Below are positions 1-8,416 of a stretch of DNA of 64,000 nucleotides, piece by piece (position 1 is the first letter of the stretch; the number at the start of each line of letters is the position of its first letter). This DNA comes from Rhodoferax ferrireducens. Its GTDB lineage: Bacteria > Pseudomonadota > Gammaproteobacteria > Burkholderiales > Burkholderiaceae_C. The translations under genes and the position numbers were made by a program. The notes below the pieces were generated by a model. That model was not told the origin of the DNA and made no database searches. It was given only the letters and a program-made list of their open reading frames with translations. Location: assembly GCF_003347515.1 (NCBI RefSeq), contig NZ_QEII01000297.1:202253-266252 (forward strand), given 5' to 3'.

Positions 1-1
1 C

Positions 2-139
2 CTGTTTGCCGCCCTGCCACAGGACCTGCCTGTGAGTGTGGAAGTACCGCATGAAAAGCGGCTGGCAGAACTCGGCCCAACCGAATGGGCACGCCAGGCG
101 CTGGCCGCAAGCCGTGCGCTGCTGGAGCCGCAAGGCTGA
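2..139 (+). CDS. C-terminal fragment of a probable sugar phosphate isomerase/epimerase
   Basis: The first reading frame is open from the window edge to a TGA at 137-139 and gives 45 residues. The tail reads like the end of a TIM-barrel sugar phosphate isomerase/epimerase (xylose isomerase-like fold): a VEVPHEKR strand and loop, then a helix with EWARQALAASRALL. The start lies outside the window. The family call rests on a short segment, so it is tentative; the reading frame itself is well supported by codon pattern and a clean stop. Confidence 0.45.
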   Translation: MFAALPQDLPVSVEVPHEKRLAELGPTEWARQALAASRALLEPQG

Positions 140-219
140 GTCACCCCGCCTGACGCCTCTGGAGTTCACCGTGCCAAACCGTCCTGACCCGATCTCCCGC
201 CTGCCCTTCTTCTTTGGTG

Positions 220-289
220 CGCGCTGGTTCAGCAGCGCGTGATGCGGGTTCGCCCTGTGTCCGCGCCGGATGGGGCCGCCTGCCCCATC
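220..289 (+). other. Two hairpins in the leader before the acyl-CoA dehydrogenase
   Basis: Two perfect inverted repeats lie in the 178-bp gap between the upstream stop and the next start. CGCGCTG/CAGCGCG is at 220-226 and 233-239. GATGGGGC/GCCCCATC is at 269-276 and 282-289. Neither is followed by a T run, so they are not classical terminators. They may end the upstream transcript or shape the leader of the next gene. An ATG at 270 lies inside the second stem and is not preferred as a start. Confidence 0.3.
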
Positions 290-317
290 ACCTTTGAATC
301 AAAGCTGGAGAAACACC

Positions 318-1490
318 ATGGACTTTTCCCTGAACGACGAACAAAAAATGATGATAGCCACCGTACGTCGCTTCATCGCCGAAGAACTCAAACCGCTGGA
401 AGACGAGATTGAAAACCAGGGTTTCCTGGCGCCTGAAAAAGCCCAGGCCATCCACGACAAGTCAAAGGAACTGGGCCTGTACGCCCTCAACATCTCCGAA
501 GAATTAGGCGGCGGCGGTCTGTCCAACCTGGACCGCATCCTGTGCGAGGAGCAGTTCGGCCACACCACCGACATCCTGATCCGCCGCGCCTTTGGCAACA
601 TCTACGAGCCGCTGCTGGTGTGCCAGGGCGAGCAGGTGAACCGCTGGCTGAAACCCACGGTCGCCGGCGAGCGCACCTGCGCCATTGCCATCACCGAATC
701 GGGCGCCGGCTCGGACGCGGCCGGCATCAAGACCCACGCCAAAAAAACCCAAATCAACGGGAAGGACGGCTGGGTGCTCAACGGCAGCAAGCACTTCATC
801 AGCGATGGCGAGTGGAGCGATTTTTTCTTGGTCTCGGCCAAGACGGGTGAGAAAGAAATCTCCATGTTCATGGTGGACAAGGGCTTGCCCGGCTTTGTCG
901 TCGGCAAGGACCAGAAGATGATGGGCATTCGCGGCACGCCGCATCTGGAACTGTTCTTCGACAACGTGGCACTGGAACCGATCGCCTTGCTGGGCGGCGA
1001 GGGCCAGGGCTTCAAGCTGGCCATGGGCGCGCTCAACGTGGTGCGCCTGGCGCAGGTGGGCGCGCGCGCCGTCGGCAAGGCCAGCCATGTGCTGGAACTG
1101 ATGGTGGATTACGCCAAGGAGCGCCAGCAGTTTGGCCAGAAGATCGGCGACTTCCAGCTGGTGCAGCAGATGCTGGCGGACAGCGCCATCGAGATCAACG
1201 CCGCCCGCTGGATGGTCTACCACGCCGCCTGGATGCTGGACCAGGGCTTTGACGCGCGCGAGCAAATCGCCATGGTCAAGGTGCATGCCGCCGAAACGCT
1301 GGGCCGCGTGGTGGACCGCGCGGTGCAGATCTTTGGCGGCATGGGCTTTTGCAAGGAACTGCCGATCGAGCGCTATTACCGCGACGCGCGCATCTACCGC
1401 ATCTTCGACGGCACCAGCGAAATCCACCGCACCGTGATCGCCCGCAGCGTCATGAAAAAAGGCGCGGTCTTGTTTGACGTGAACCGCTGA
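318..1490 (+). CDS. Acyl-CoA dehydrogenase family protein
   Basis: A 390-aa FAD-dependent acyl-CoA dehydrogenase that would introduce an alpha-beta double bond into an acyl-CoA in the cytoplasm. The N-terminal helical domain (about 1-115) begins MDFSLNDEQ, the usual family start. The middle beta domain contains AITESGAGSDAAGIKT. The C-terminal domain carries VQIFGGMGF and ERYYRDARIYRIFDGTSEI. The start at 318 has a GGAG ribosome site. At the usual catalytic position (YEGT in short- and medium-chain enzymes) this protein has Asp364 in FDGT, and the alternative helix-G Glu of isovaleryl-CoA dehydrogenase is not seen. It lies 10 bp before a CoA-transferase gene and is probably in one operon with it. 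The substrate is unknown. Confidence 0.9.
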   Translation: MDFSLNDEQKMMIATVRRFIAEELKPLEDEIENQGFLAPEKAQAIHDKSKELGLYALNISEELGGGGLSNLDRILCEEQFGHTTDILIRRAFGNIYEPLLVCQGEQVNRWLKPTVAGERTCAIAITESGAGSDAAGIKTHAKKTQINGKDGWVLNGSKHFISDGEWSDFFLVSAKTGEKEISMFMVDKGLPGFVVGKDQKMMGIRGTPHLELFFDNVALEPIALLGGEGQGFKLAMGALNVVRLAQVGARAVGKASHVLELMVDYAKERQQFGQKIGDFQLVQQMLADSAIEINAARWMVYHAAWMLDQGFDAREQIAMVKVHAAETLGRVVDRAVQIFGGMGFCKELPIERYYRDARIYRIFDGTSEIHRTVIARSVMKKGAVLFDVNR

Positions 1491-1500
1491 GGAGCACACG

Positions 1501-3087
1501 ATGAGCAACAACAAATTTATGAGCGCGGCGCAGGCGGCCGAACTGATTCGCGATGGCGACACCGTGGGACTGATGGGCGGCGGCGGCGGCCTGATGGAAG
1601 CCACTTGCCTGTTCGAAGCCGTGCAGGCGCGCTTTCTGACCACCCAACAACCACGCCATCTGACCCTGGTCCACGCCTTGGGCATTGGTGACAAGAAGAC
1701 CAAGGGCATGAACTGCTTTGCCCACGAAGGTCTGGTCCGCAAAGTGATTGGCGGCCACTGGGTCTGGTCGCCCGCGATGCAGCGCCTGGCCGAGGAAGAA
1801 AAAATCGAGGCCTACATCCTGCCCGGTGGCGTCTCCAGCCAGCTGATGCGCGAGATCGGCGCCGGCCGTCCCGGCTTGTTCACCCACGTCGGCTTGGGCA
1901 CGGTGTGCGACCCGCGTCAGGGGGGCGGCCGCATGAACGCCTCGGCCCAGGACGACTTGGCCGAGGTGGTGCAGATGGACGGACGCGAGTACCTGCGCTA
2001 CAAACCCTTTCCCATCCATGTGGCGCTGGTGCGCGCCAGCAGCGCGGATGAAGACGGCAACATCAGCTTCGAGCACGAGGCGGCGAATCTGGACGCCCAG
2101 TCGCTCGCACTGGCGGCGCGCAACAGTGGCGGCAAGGTGATCGTGCAGGTCAAGCAACGCCTGCCGCATGGCGCCCTGAAAGCGCGCGAGGTGCGCATTC
2201 CGGCCGCCTGGGTGGACGCCATCGTGGTCGACCCCGAGCAGAAAGCCAGTTACGACATCCCCTTTGATGCGGCCTTGAGCGGCGAGCTGACGGGCGCAGC
2301 GCGCCTTGACGGCGAGCGCGCCGACCACGCGGCCGAAGTGGCTGCGGCACAAGAGGCCTTCAGCGAACGCCAGGCCGTGGCCCGCCGCGCGGCGGTTGAA
2401 CTGTTCAACACCGACAAGGTCCGCCCGGTCGTCAACTACGGTGTGGGCGTGCCCGATGCCGTGGCCAAACTGATTGCCGCCCGCGGCGAGCAGCACCGCA
2501 TCTACCAGACGATTGAGCACGGTACTTACGGCGGCACGCTGCTGGACGGCGTGCTGTTCGGCTACGCCCGCAACGCCTCCGCCATGCTGGACGCCGCCAC
2601 GCAGTTCGACTTTTACGCCGGTGGCGGCCTCGACATTGCCTTTCTGGGCTTTGGCGAGTTTGACGAACAGGGCAGCGTCAACGTCTCGCGCCTGGGTGGC
2701 TTAACGGTAGGCCCGGGCGGCTTCATCGACATCGCGCAAAACGCGCGCAAGGTCGTTTTCTGCGGCACGTTCGCAGCCAAGGGCGTGAAGCTGCAGACCG
2801 GCGAAGGCCAGATGCGCGTGCTGGCCCAAGGCAGTGTGAAGAAGCTGGTCAAAGCCGTGGACCAGATCACATTCAGCGGCCCGCAAAGCCTGGTGCGCGG
2901 GCAGACCGTGCTGTACCTGACCGAGCGCGCCAGCTTTCGCCTCACCTCTGAAGGCATCGAGCTGTACGAGATCGCCCCCGGCATCGACCTGCAGCGCGAC
3001 GTGCTGGACCAGATGGACTTTGCACCGCGCGTGGCGGCTGATGTTTCCGTCATGCCGACGCGGCACTTCACGGCCAGCGAACGCTAA
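1501..3087 (+). CDS. Acyl-CoA:acetate/3-ketoacid CoA-transferase, fused alpha-beta type
   Basis: A 528-aa protein with both halves of a family I CoA-transferase on one chain, like E. coli YdiF. It moves CoA between an acyl-CoA and a carboxylate through a glutamyl-CoA intermediate. The alpha half has GLMGGGGGLMEAT near residues 23-35 and a glycine-rich LPGGVSSQLMREIGAG segment. The beta half has NYGVGVPDAVAKLI, then QTIEHGTYGG, where Glu339 fits the catalytic residue, then FYAGGGLDIAFLGFGE. It follows the acyl-CoA dehydrogenase by 10 bp, so the pair probably activates and then dehydrogenates a short or branched carboxylic acid. Which acid cannot be read from sequence. Confidence 0.88.
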   Translation: MSNNKFMSAAQAAELIRDGDTVGLMGGGGGLMEATCLFEAVQARFLTTQQPRHLTLVHALGIGDKKTKGMNCFAHEGLVRKVIGGHWVWSPAMQRLAEEEKIEAYILPGGVSSQLMREIGAGRPGLFTHVGLGTVCDPRQGGGRMNASAQDDLAEVVQMDGREYLRYKPFPIHVALVRASSADEDGNISFEHEAANLDAQSLALAARNSGGKVIVQVKQRLPHGALKAREVRIPAAWVDAIVVDPEQKASYDIPFDAALSGELTGAARLDGERADHAAEVAAAQEAFSERQAVARRAAVELFNTDKVRPVVNYGVGVPDAVAKLIAARGEQHRIYQTIEHGTYGGTLLDGVLFGYARNASAMLDAATQFDFYAGGGLDIAFLGFGEFDEQGSVNVSRLGGLTVGPGGFIDIAQNARKVVFCGTFAAKGVKLQTGEGQMRVLAQGSVKKLVKAVDQITFSGPQSLVRGQTVLYLTERASFRLTSEGIELYEIAPGIDLQRDVLDQMDFAPRVAADVSVMPTRHFTASER

Positions 3088-3348
3088 GGGATAAAACTGG
3101 GCATTCACAGAACGCATATGGCTGGTTCCAACCAACCCCGAGCGCTCGGTCACGTTGGCTACGTCTACTACTACTCTGCAGCGTTACCTGCCGGTCGCGG
3201 TAGATGCTTTAATGGGCGGTCTCGGCCAAAACCTGTTTCCCGCATATAACGGCTTTGTGACCATCCGAACCTGATTTCAGAAGGTAAAAAAAGGCAAAAT
3301 TTAACATGCAGGTTAAGCTGTAGCCATCAATTACTTCAGGGATAAAAA

Positions 3349-4043
3349 ATGGCTGAGCTAGTGGCTGACTGCCCAAGATGTGGTGCAACGAAGACTACGT
3401 TTGATGTCTGTGGCTCTAATCCAAGAGGTACTGGCCGTGAAGATTGGCAACGCATCTATGAAACGTATTGTGTATGCAGACATTGCCACCGCGCCACTTT
3501 GTTTGTGTTGAAAATGGCTGATTACAACGCTCACCAAGTTTTCGCTACTAAGGGATTGGCAGCATCCAATGGATCTATCAATTCCTATTTTTCCATTCAG
3601 AGCTACATCAGCCTGAAAGATATAACGTGGACCCTCCGGAGTACCTCCCTCCAGAAATCGACGCAGCGTTTCGTGAAGGTGCCACTTGCTTAGCGGTCAA
3701 GTGCTTTAACGCTGCAGGAACGATGTTTAGACTCTCTGTCGACCTTGCTACGCAGGAACTTTTACCCCCCGCCAGTGAAGTGGGAGGGCCAAATGGTCGT
3801 CAGCGGCGCGACCTTGGATTACGTCTCCAATGGTTGTTTGATAACGGAAAGCTACCTGAGGAGCTGCACGACCTCGCGCACTGCATCAAAGAAGATGGAA
3901 ACGACGGCGCCCACAGAGGAACACTTTCCGAGGCCGATGCCGAAGACATGCTGGACTTCACCGTACACCTGCTTGAACGCCGCTACACGCTTCCCAAACG
4001 CATTTTGGACGCAGCGGCACGTAGGGCGGAAAGGTCTCGCTGA
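3349..4043 (+). pseudogene. DUF4145 protein with zinc-ribbon start, broken by a one-base frameshift
   Basis: Two adjacent frames together make one DUF4145 protein. The first (from ATG 3349) has a zinc-ribbon start CPRCGATKTTFDVCG and CVCRHCHRATLF, then runs to YISLKD at about 3621. The second continues with YNVDPPEYLPPEIDAAF, CFNAAGTMFR and EDGNDGAHRGTL, and ends at 4043. At the junction the bases read GATATAAC; one extra T (GAT TAT AAC) would restore a single frame of about 232 codons. It is therefore a disabled gene or a sequencing error. Composition is more AT-rich than the neighbours and no partner gene lies beside it, which suggests transfer. The role of DUF4145 is not established; some relatives occur near defence genes. 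Confidence 0.75.
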
Positions 4044-4398
4044 TCACTCCGCGAAATACTCGAACTGCTATTGCCTTTACCCGGCAACGCCACGACTGAG
4101 TATTGATCCCACGTGCCTGATTGACTTCTTGAGTCCATGCTGATGTGTCAGGCCAAAGACCGTTTTGGGTCGGAACCTGCCCGTCACGCCGAAAACCTGA
4201 AAGACTGTTTCCAGTCTTCAGCGGGTATTCGGCACCACCTGTCTGACCGCCCAGTGTCTATCGATTACGGGGTCGCCCGCGCGTCCGAATCAAACACCAG
4301 CCTCCTTCGCTATTGCAGCCATTCAAGGAGGGAATGTTGATCGGAGAAATCAATTCGATGGTGTCCCACAAGCCCTCCGACCAGCTCAGGGCGAAAGC
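4044..4398. other. Intergenic stretch without a recognisable gene
   Basis: This 355-bp stretch follows the broken DUF4145 gene and precedes the convergent NIPSNAP gene. A 67-codon frame at 4137-4340 has no ribosome site and no recognisable motif and is not called. A short dyad, AAGACT/AGTCTT separated by six bases, lies near 4200-4217. I see nothing else. Confidence 0.5.
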
Positions 4399-4749
4399 TT
4401 AAAGCTTCAAACCATGTCCGCGCAGGCTGGGCATCTCCACCGCCCTGATCAGCCGCGTTTCCTGCGCCGTGATCAGGTGCTCTGAGGCTGACAGATAAGC
4501 AGGGAAATCAGGGTGCGCATCACGCGCCTTGCAGCGCCGTTCGTAGTCGGCCAGGTCGTCATAGCCCCACAAGTGCACAAACTGATTCTGCGGCCCGACC
4601 AGGCTGGTGTAGAAGCCGACCGGGTGGCCCAGCGTCTGCAGCAGGAGGGGCATGGCGAGGCGGTCGAACACCTCCAGAAACTCGCCCATCTTGCGCAGCT
4701 TGATGGTGTAGATGCGGTGGTCGATCAGCGGTTTTTCCAGGTAGTTCAT
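4399..4749 (-). CDS. NIPSNAP family protein
   Basis: A 116-aa protein of the NIPSNAP family, a dimeric ferredoxin-like alpha-beta barrel fold. The family start is visible as DHRIYTIKLRKMGEFLEVF, followed by the typical GFYTSLVGPQNQFVHLWGYDDLADYERR segment (residues about 46-72). NIPSNAP proteins often sit beside catabolic oxidoreductases, but their function is poorly known. Its ATG overlaps the stop of the upstream FAD dehydrogenase by 4 bp (ATGA), so the two are translationally coupled. It is the last gene of an SDR-FAD-NIPSNAP operon and may act on, or bind, a pathway intermediate. Confidence 0.82.
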   Translation of the reverse strand: MNYLEKPLIDHRIYTIKLRKMGEFLEVFDRLAMPLLLQTLGHPVGFYTSLVGPQNQFVHLWGYDDLADYERRCKARDAHPDFPAYLSASEHLITAQETRLIRAVEMPSLRGHGLKL

Positions 4750-6464
4750 GCCCTGGCTCCCGAGTTCAATCCGGCCTTGTCGGCAATGTGGTGGGCGGTG
4801 ATAAAGCCGAACGTCATGTTAGGGCCGTGCGTGATGCCGGCGCCGGGGTAGTTGCCGCCCATGACGCTGGCGCGGTCGTTGCCGACGGCGTACAAACCGT
4901 CAATGGCCGAACCGTCTCGCTTGAGCACTTCGCCTACCACGCTGGTCTGGATGCCGTCGAAAGTGCCAAGGTCGCCCATGATGACCTTGACCGCGAAATA
5001 CGGGCCTTTGAGAACCGGCGCCACGCACGGGTTGGGTTGGTTCTCGGGGTCGGCCAGATAGCGGTTGAAGGCAGTGCGGCCGCGACCGAAAGCCGGGTCG
5101 TCCCCCCTGACTGCGCCCACGTTGTACTCGCGCACGGTTTGCTCCAGTCCGGCGGGGTCGATGCCGGTCTGGCTGGCCAAATCGGCCAGCGTGTCGCCCT
5201 TGACCAGGTAACCGTTGCGGATGAGGCCACCCAGCGGCATGGGCGAGGGCTTGGCGTAGCCGAGACCGTACTTGCCCATGGTGGCCTTGTCGCAGACCAG
5301 CCACATGGCGGTTTCCTTCTGCCCTTCGCAGGCCCGGATCATGGCGGCGCCGACGTCGTGGTACGAGTTGGTCTCGTTGGTGAAGCGCTTGCCGTTTTTC
5401 AGCACGCCGATGATGCCGGGCTTATAGCGGTCCAGCAGGTGCGGGAACACGCCGAATTCGCCGTTGCCATAGGGCACGCGCGACACCGGCATCCAGGCGG
5501 CCGAGTCCTGGAAGCGGATGTCGACCACCCCGCCCACGGCTTCCGCCATGTGGGTGCCGTCCCCGGTGTTGGCTGTCGGTGTTGGCGACAAATGCTCGCC
5601 ACCGCGCGCCAGGTGCGGGTAGGCCTTGGCGATGCGCTGGATGTCGTGCGGAAAACCGCCGCAGGCCAGCACCACACCTTGCCGGGCGGTGATGCGGTAC
5701 TCGCTGCCCTCGCCGCCCACCCGCACGCCGATGGCCTTGCCTTTGTCCATCAGGATTTCCTTGGCCGGGCTGCTGGTGAAAATGGGAATGTTCAAGTCCA
5801 GCACCGATTTGGCCAGACGCGCCGCCAGCGCATTGCCGCTGGTCACGTTGATGCCGCGGCGGTACAGCGCCAGCTCCTTGATATGGGTGACCAGGCGCTT
5901 GGCAACATAGATGAACGAGGTCAGCGATTGGGTGGCCTGAAAGAAGTGTTTCAGGTCGGCGTTGGACGAGTTGAACATCATGCCGATGAAGGTGATGGTC
6001 TTGAGCGGCGGCTTCAGGCGCGCCATGTCCTTGCCCAAGCCGCGGATGTCGAACGGTGCGGCCAGGATGGAGCGGCCGATAGCCACGCCACCGGGCTCGT
6101 CGGGGTGGTAATCGGGGTAGAGCGTGGGGATGAATTGCATCGCCGTTTCGCGTTCGAAGAACTCGACCATCTTCGGGCCGTTGTCCAGAAACGCGTCGAC
6201 CGCCGCTGCGTCATAAAACGCGCCGGTTTCTTGCATCATGTAGGTGCGCACCGCCTCGCGCGTGTCGGCCGGATTCTGCTGGCGACCATGCGGGCCGAGC
6301 GGAATCCACAGCACGCCGCCCGACAGTGCGGTGGTGCCGCCGAACACCGGTTCCTTTTCCAGCACGACCACATCCAACCCGCGCTTCTTGGCCGTGATGG
6401 CGGTGGCCAGGCCGGCCGCGCCGGAGCCGATGACGATCAAATCGCATTCGAAGTTTTTAGACAT
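4746..6464 (-). CDS. FAD-dependent oxidoreductase (3-ketosteroid-1-dehydrogenase/fumarate reductase flavoprotein type)
   Basis: A 572-aa flavoprotein. The N-terminus has the FAD-binding Rossmann motif DLIVIGSGAAGLATAI (about residues 7-22), followed by VVLEKEPVFGGTTALSGG, the pattern of the fumarate reductase/KstD family. The C-terminus carries the second FAD contact, GLYAVGNDRASVMGGNYPGAGITHGPNMTFG. Such enzymes desaturate or reduce C=C bonds in ring ketones, steroids or related compounds. The ATG at 6464 has a GGAG site; a longer in-frame start at 6536 would lie inside the SDR gene. The start overlaps the SDR stop by 8 bp. The substrate is undetermined; steroid is only one option. Confidence 0.85.
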   Translation of the reverse strand: MSKNFECDLIVIGSGAAGLATAITAKKRGLDVVVLEKEPVFGGTTALSGGVLWIPLGPHGRQQNPADTREAVRTYMMQETGAFYDAAAVDAFLDNGPKMVEFFERETAMQFIPTLYPDYHPDEPGGVAIGRSILAAPFDIRGLGKDMARLKPPLKTITFIGMMFNSSNADLKHFFQATQSLTSFIYVAKRLVTHIKELALYRRGINVTSGNALAARLAKSVLDLNIPIFTSSPAKEILMDKGKAIGVRVGGEGSEYRITARQGVVLACGGFPHDIQRIAKAYPHLARGGEHLSPTPTANTGDGTHMAEAVGGVVDIRFQDSAAWMPVSRVPYGNGEFGVFPHLLDRYKPGIIGVLKNGKRFTNETNSYHDVGAAMIRACEGQKETAMWLVCDKATMGKYGLGYAKPSPMPLGGLIRNGYLVKGDTLADLASQTGIDPAGLEQTVREYNVGAVRGDDPAFGRGRTAFNRYLADPENQPNPCVAPVLKGPYFAVKVIMGDLGTFDGIQTSVVGEVLKRDGSAIDGLYAVGNDRASVMGGNYPGAGITHGPNMTFGFITAHHIADKAGLNSGARA

Positions 6465-7353
6465 GTGTTTCTCCAACAGCATCAGAAAGGTTGGCGTCCG
6501 CCCCCTCGGGGGGCAGCGCAGTACACGCCGTGACAAGCGTGGGGGCCACGTTGTAGCCGGGGCGCGGCACCATGTCCATTAGCATGGAGGACATGCCGCC
6601 ATCCACGGCCAGCTCGGCCCCATTGACATAGGCGGCGCGCGGGCTGGCCAGGAACAGCGCCACATCGGCGATGTCTTGCGGTTCGCCAACGCGCCGGCTT
6701 GCAGTCACGAGCGCACGTTTGGCTTCAAAACCGGGTTCCTCATAGAACTTGGCGGACAGCGCGGTGCGGATCATGCCGGGGCAGATGGCGTTGCTGCGGA
6801 CACCAAACGGCCCCCATTCCACCGCCATCTGACGCGACAGCAACAGCACGCCGGCCTTGCTGGCGCTGTAGGCACCGCTGTTGGTTTGCGGCGTGAGGGC
6901 GGAAATCGAGGCCACGTTCACGATGCTGCCGCGACCCGCCTGGCGCATCTGCGCGCTGAAGGCACGGGCGCACAGCAGGTAGCCGGTCAGGTTGACGGCC
7001 AGCACTGCGTTCCAGTCGGCCAGGCTGACATCGGCCAGGCCACCCGGGCGCAACATGCCGGCGTTGTTGATAAGGGCGTAACACGGCCCCAATTCAGCCA
7101 GTACGCGTTGCGCAGCGGCGTTGACACTGGCCTCGGAGGAGGTATCGCAGGCCACGGCCAGGGCGGTGGCGCCCCCGGTCACGAGTTCAGCGGCGACTTT
7201 TTGGCAACCGGCCGCGTCGCGATCCAGCAAAACCACCTTGGCGCCGGCCCGAGCCAGGCTGCGGGCGATGGCCGCACCAATGCCACTGGCGGCGCCGGTA
7301 ACGACACACACTTGGCCATCCAGTTCGAGCCAATGAGGGCGAGAATCAGTCAT
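6457..7353 (-). CDS. SDR family NAD(P)-dependent oxidoreductase with a repeat-derived tail
   Basis: A 298-aa classical short-chain dehydrogenase. The cofactor motif is TGAASGIG (about residues 19-26), followed by NNAG, the catalytic Ser in NVASIS and the YSASK Tyr/Lys pair, and ending in the family segment NGAELAVDGGMSS. About 35 further residues follow, encoded in part by the GC-rich repeat at 6500-6549, so the normal C-terminus has been extended. The ATG at 7353 has a strong GGAGG site. It is the first gene of a three-gene operon transcribed away from an AraC-type regulator, and it probably oxidises an alcohol or reduces a ketone in the same unknown pathway. Confidence 0.87.
   Translation of the reverse strand: MTDSRPHWLELDGQVCVVTGAASGIGAAIARSLARAGAKVVLLDRDAAGCQKVAAELVTGGATALAVACDTSSEASVNAAAQRVLAELGPCYALINNAGMLRPGGLADVSLADWNAVLAVNLTGYLLCARAFSAQMRQAGRGSIVNVASISALTPQTNSGAYSASKAGVLLLSRQMAVEWGPFGVRSNAICPGMIRTALSAKFYEEPGFEAKRALVTASRRVGEPQDIADVALFLASPRAAYVNGAELAVDGGMSSMLMDMVPRPGYNVAPTLVTACTALPPEGADANLSDAVGETHV
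6500..6549. repeat. GC-rich dispersed element, copy 1, inside the SDR gene tail
   Basis: The + strand reads GCCCCCTCGGGGGGCAGCGC and ends AGCGTGGGGGCCAC. It matches 57907-57956 at nearly all of 50 positions except an eight-base centre. Here it encodes the last residues of the SDR and lies just before the ribosome site of the FAD gene. The two copies are 51 kb apart in unrelated genes, so this is a dispersed element and not shared ancestry of the proteins. Confidence 0.8.
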
Positions 7354-7409
7354 GAAATTTCCTCCAAATTCGATGATCGATTGTTCGCGGCCGCAGCCTC
7401 GGCCAGTTT

Positions 7410-7442
7410 GACAATTCACGCCGGAATCAAGACAATTCGTGC
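7410..7442 (+). promoter_or_regulatory. Direct repeat in the divergent SDR/AraC promoter region
   Basis: GACAATTCACGC at 7410-7421 and GACAATTCGTGC at 7431-7442 match at 10 of 12 positions and are exactly 21 bp apart, two helical turns. AraC-family regulators usually bind such direct repeats. The site lies in the 107-bp gap between the SDR operon and the AraC gene, just before the AraC start. It is a plausible binding site for that regulator, by inference. Confidence 0.5.
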
Positions 7443-7460
7443 GTCTTCCAGGGGCTACAT

Positions 7461-8387
7461 GTGACAACCCGGGTTATCCCTAACTACGCGCTGTACGGCG
7501 TCCAGGCTCAGCCCAGTTGGCAGAGTTCGTTCGACTTCGAGTGGATTCCGCAGCGCTCCCGCCCCTACAACTGGAAGATCCGGCCGCACAAGCACGATGC
7601 GTTCATCCAAATTCTGTACTTGACGCATGGCTCCGGCGAAGTGTCGATGGACAATGCCAAGGTTCTGGTGACCGCGCCCTGCCTGCTGCTGATTCCTGCA
7701 CAAACCGTGCATGGGTTCAGCTTCTCGGAAGATGTGAACGGCCCCGTCGTCACGGCGGCGCAGCGGCCACTGGAATCCCTGGTGAGCGTGGCGATGCCGG
7801 AGCTGCTGCCCCTCATCCGCAAGCCCGCGATCATTTCGCTGGTGGATGCCAGTCGCCAGGCCGAGGCGCTGATGCCGCTGTTTCTGGCAATCGAGCGCGA
7901 AGCCCATCTCCAGGCCGTCGGTCAGGTGAACGCCGGCATGGCCTTGCTGGCGGCGGTGTGCGTGCAGGTGGCGCGCCTGAGCCATGTGAATGAGGCTACG
8001 CCCATGAGTGGGAGCTCGCGCAGGACCCTGCAGATTGAAAAGTTCCGGGCCTTGGTGAATGAAGACTACAAGAAGCACCGGCCGATCACGGCCTACGCCG
8101 ACCAGCTGGGCATCACGCCGGGGCAGTTGTCGCGTTTATGCCGCGAGGTGCTGGGCATTTCCAGCCTGGACGTCATCAACGCCCGCCTCGTCCACGAGGC
8201 GCAGCGTGAACTGATCTACACCACCAACAGCATCAAGCAGCTGGCCGATAGCCTGGGCTTTGCTGACGAGACTTACTTCGGTCGTTTCTTCCGCAAACAC
8301 ACGGGCGTGAGTCCGCGCGAGTTTCGGGCGAAAGCGCTGGAGGCGATGCTGCTGCCGGAAGGCGCCACGCCGCGGCCTGGCGCGTAG
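7461..8387 (+). CDS. AraC family transcriptional regulator (PobR-like)
   Basis: A 308-aa regulator. The N-terminal cupin-like sensor has RPHKHDAFIQILYLTHGSG (about residues 41-59) and LLLIPAQTVHGF. The C-terminal AraC DNA-binding domain (about 200-295) has two helix-turn-helices: ADQLGITPGQLSRLCREV and LADSLGFADETYFGRFFRKHTG. This arrangement is seen in PobR-type activators of aromatic acid catabolism. The start is GTG at 7461; the overlapping ATG at 7459 runs straight into a stop. It is divergent from the SDR-FAD-NIPSNAP operon and is likely its regulator, acting through the direct repeat at 7410-7442. The ligand is unknown. Confidence 0.85.
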   Translation: MTTRVIPNYALYGVQAQPSWQSSFDFEWIPQRSRPYNWKIRPHKHDAFIQILYLTHGSGEVSMDNAKVLVTAPCLLLIPAQTVHGFSFSEDVNGPVVTAAQRPLESLVSVAMPELLPLIRKPAIISLVDASRQAEALMPLFLAIEREAHLQAVGQVNAGMALLAAVCVQVARLSHVNEATPMSGSSRRTLQIEKFRALVNEDYKKHRPITAYADQLGITPGQLSRLCREVLGISSLDVINARLVHEAQRELIYTTNSIKQLADSLGFADETYFGRFFRKHTGVSPREFRAKALEAMLLPEGATPRPGA

Positions 8388-8416
8388 TTTCGAACTTGAC
8401 GCGGCGCCACCCCGCT

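Noticed and set aside
4137..4340. A 67-codon frame after the DUF4145 pseudogene
   Set aside because: No ribosome site, no motif and odd composition.
4788..6533. A 581-codon open frame opposite the FAD dehydrogenase
   Set aside because: Antisense shadow; the minus-strand flavoprotein has complete motifs and a ribosome site.
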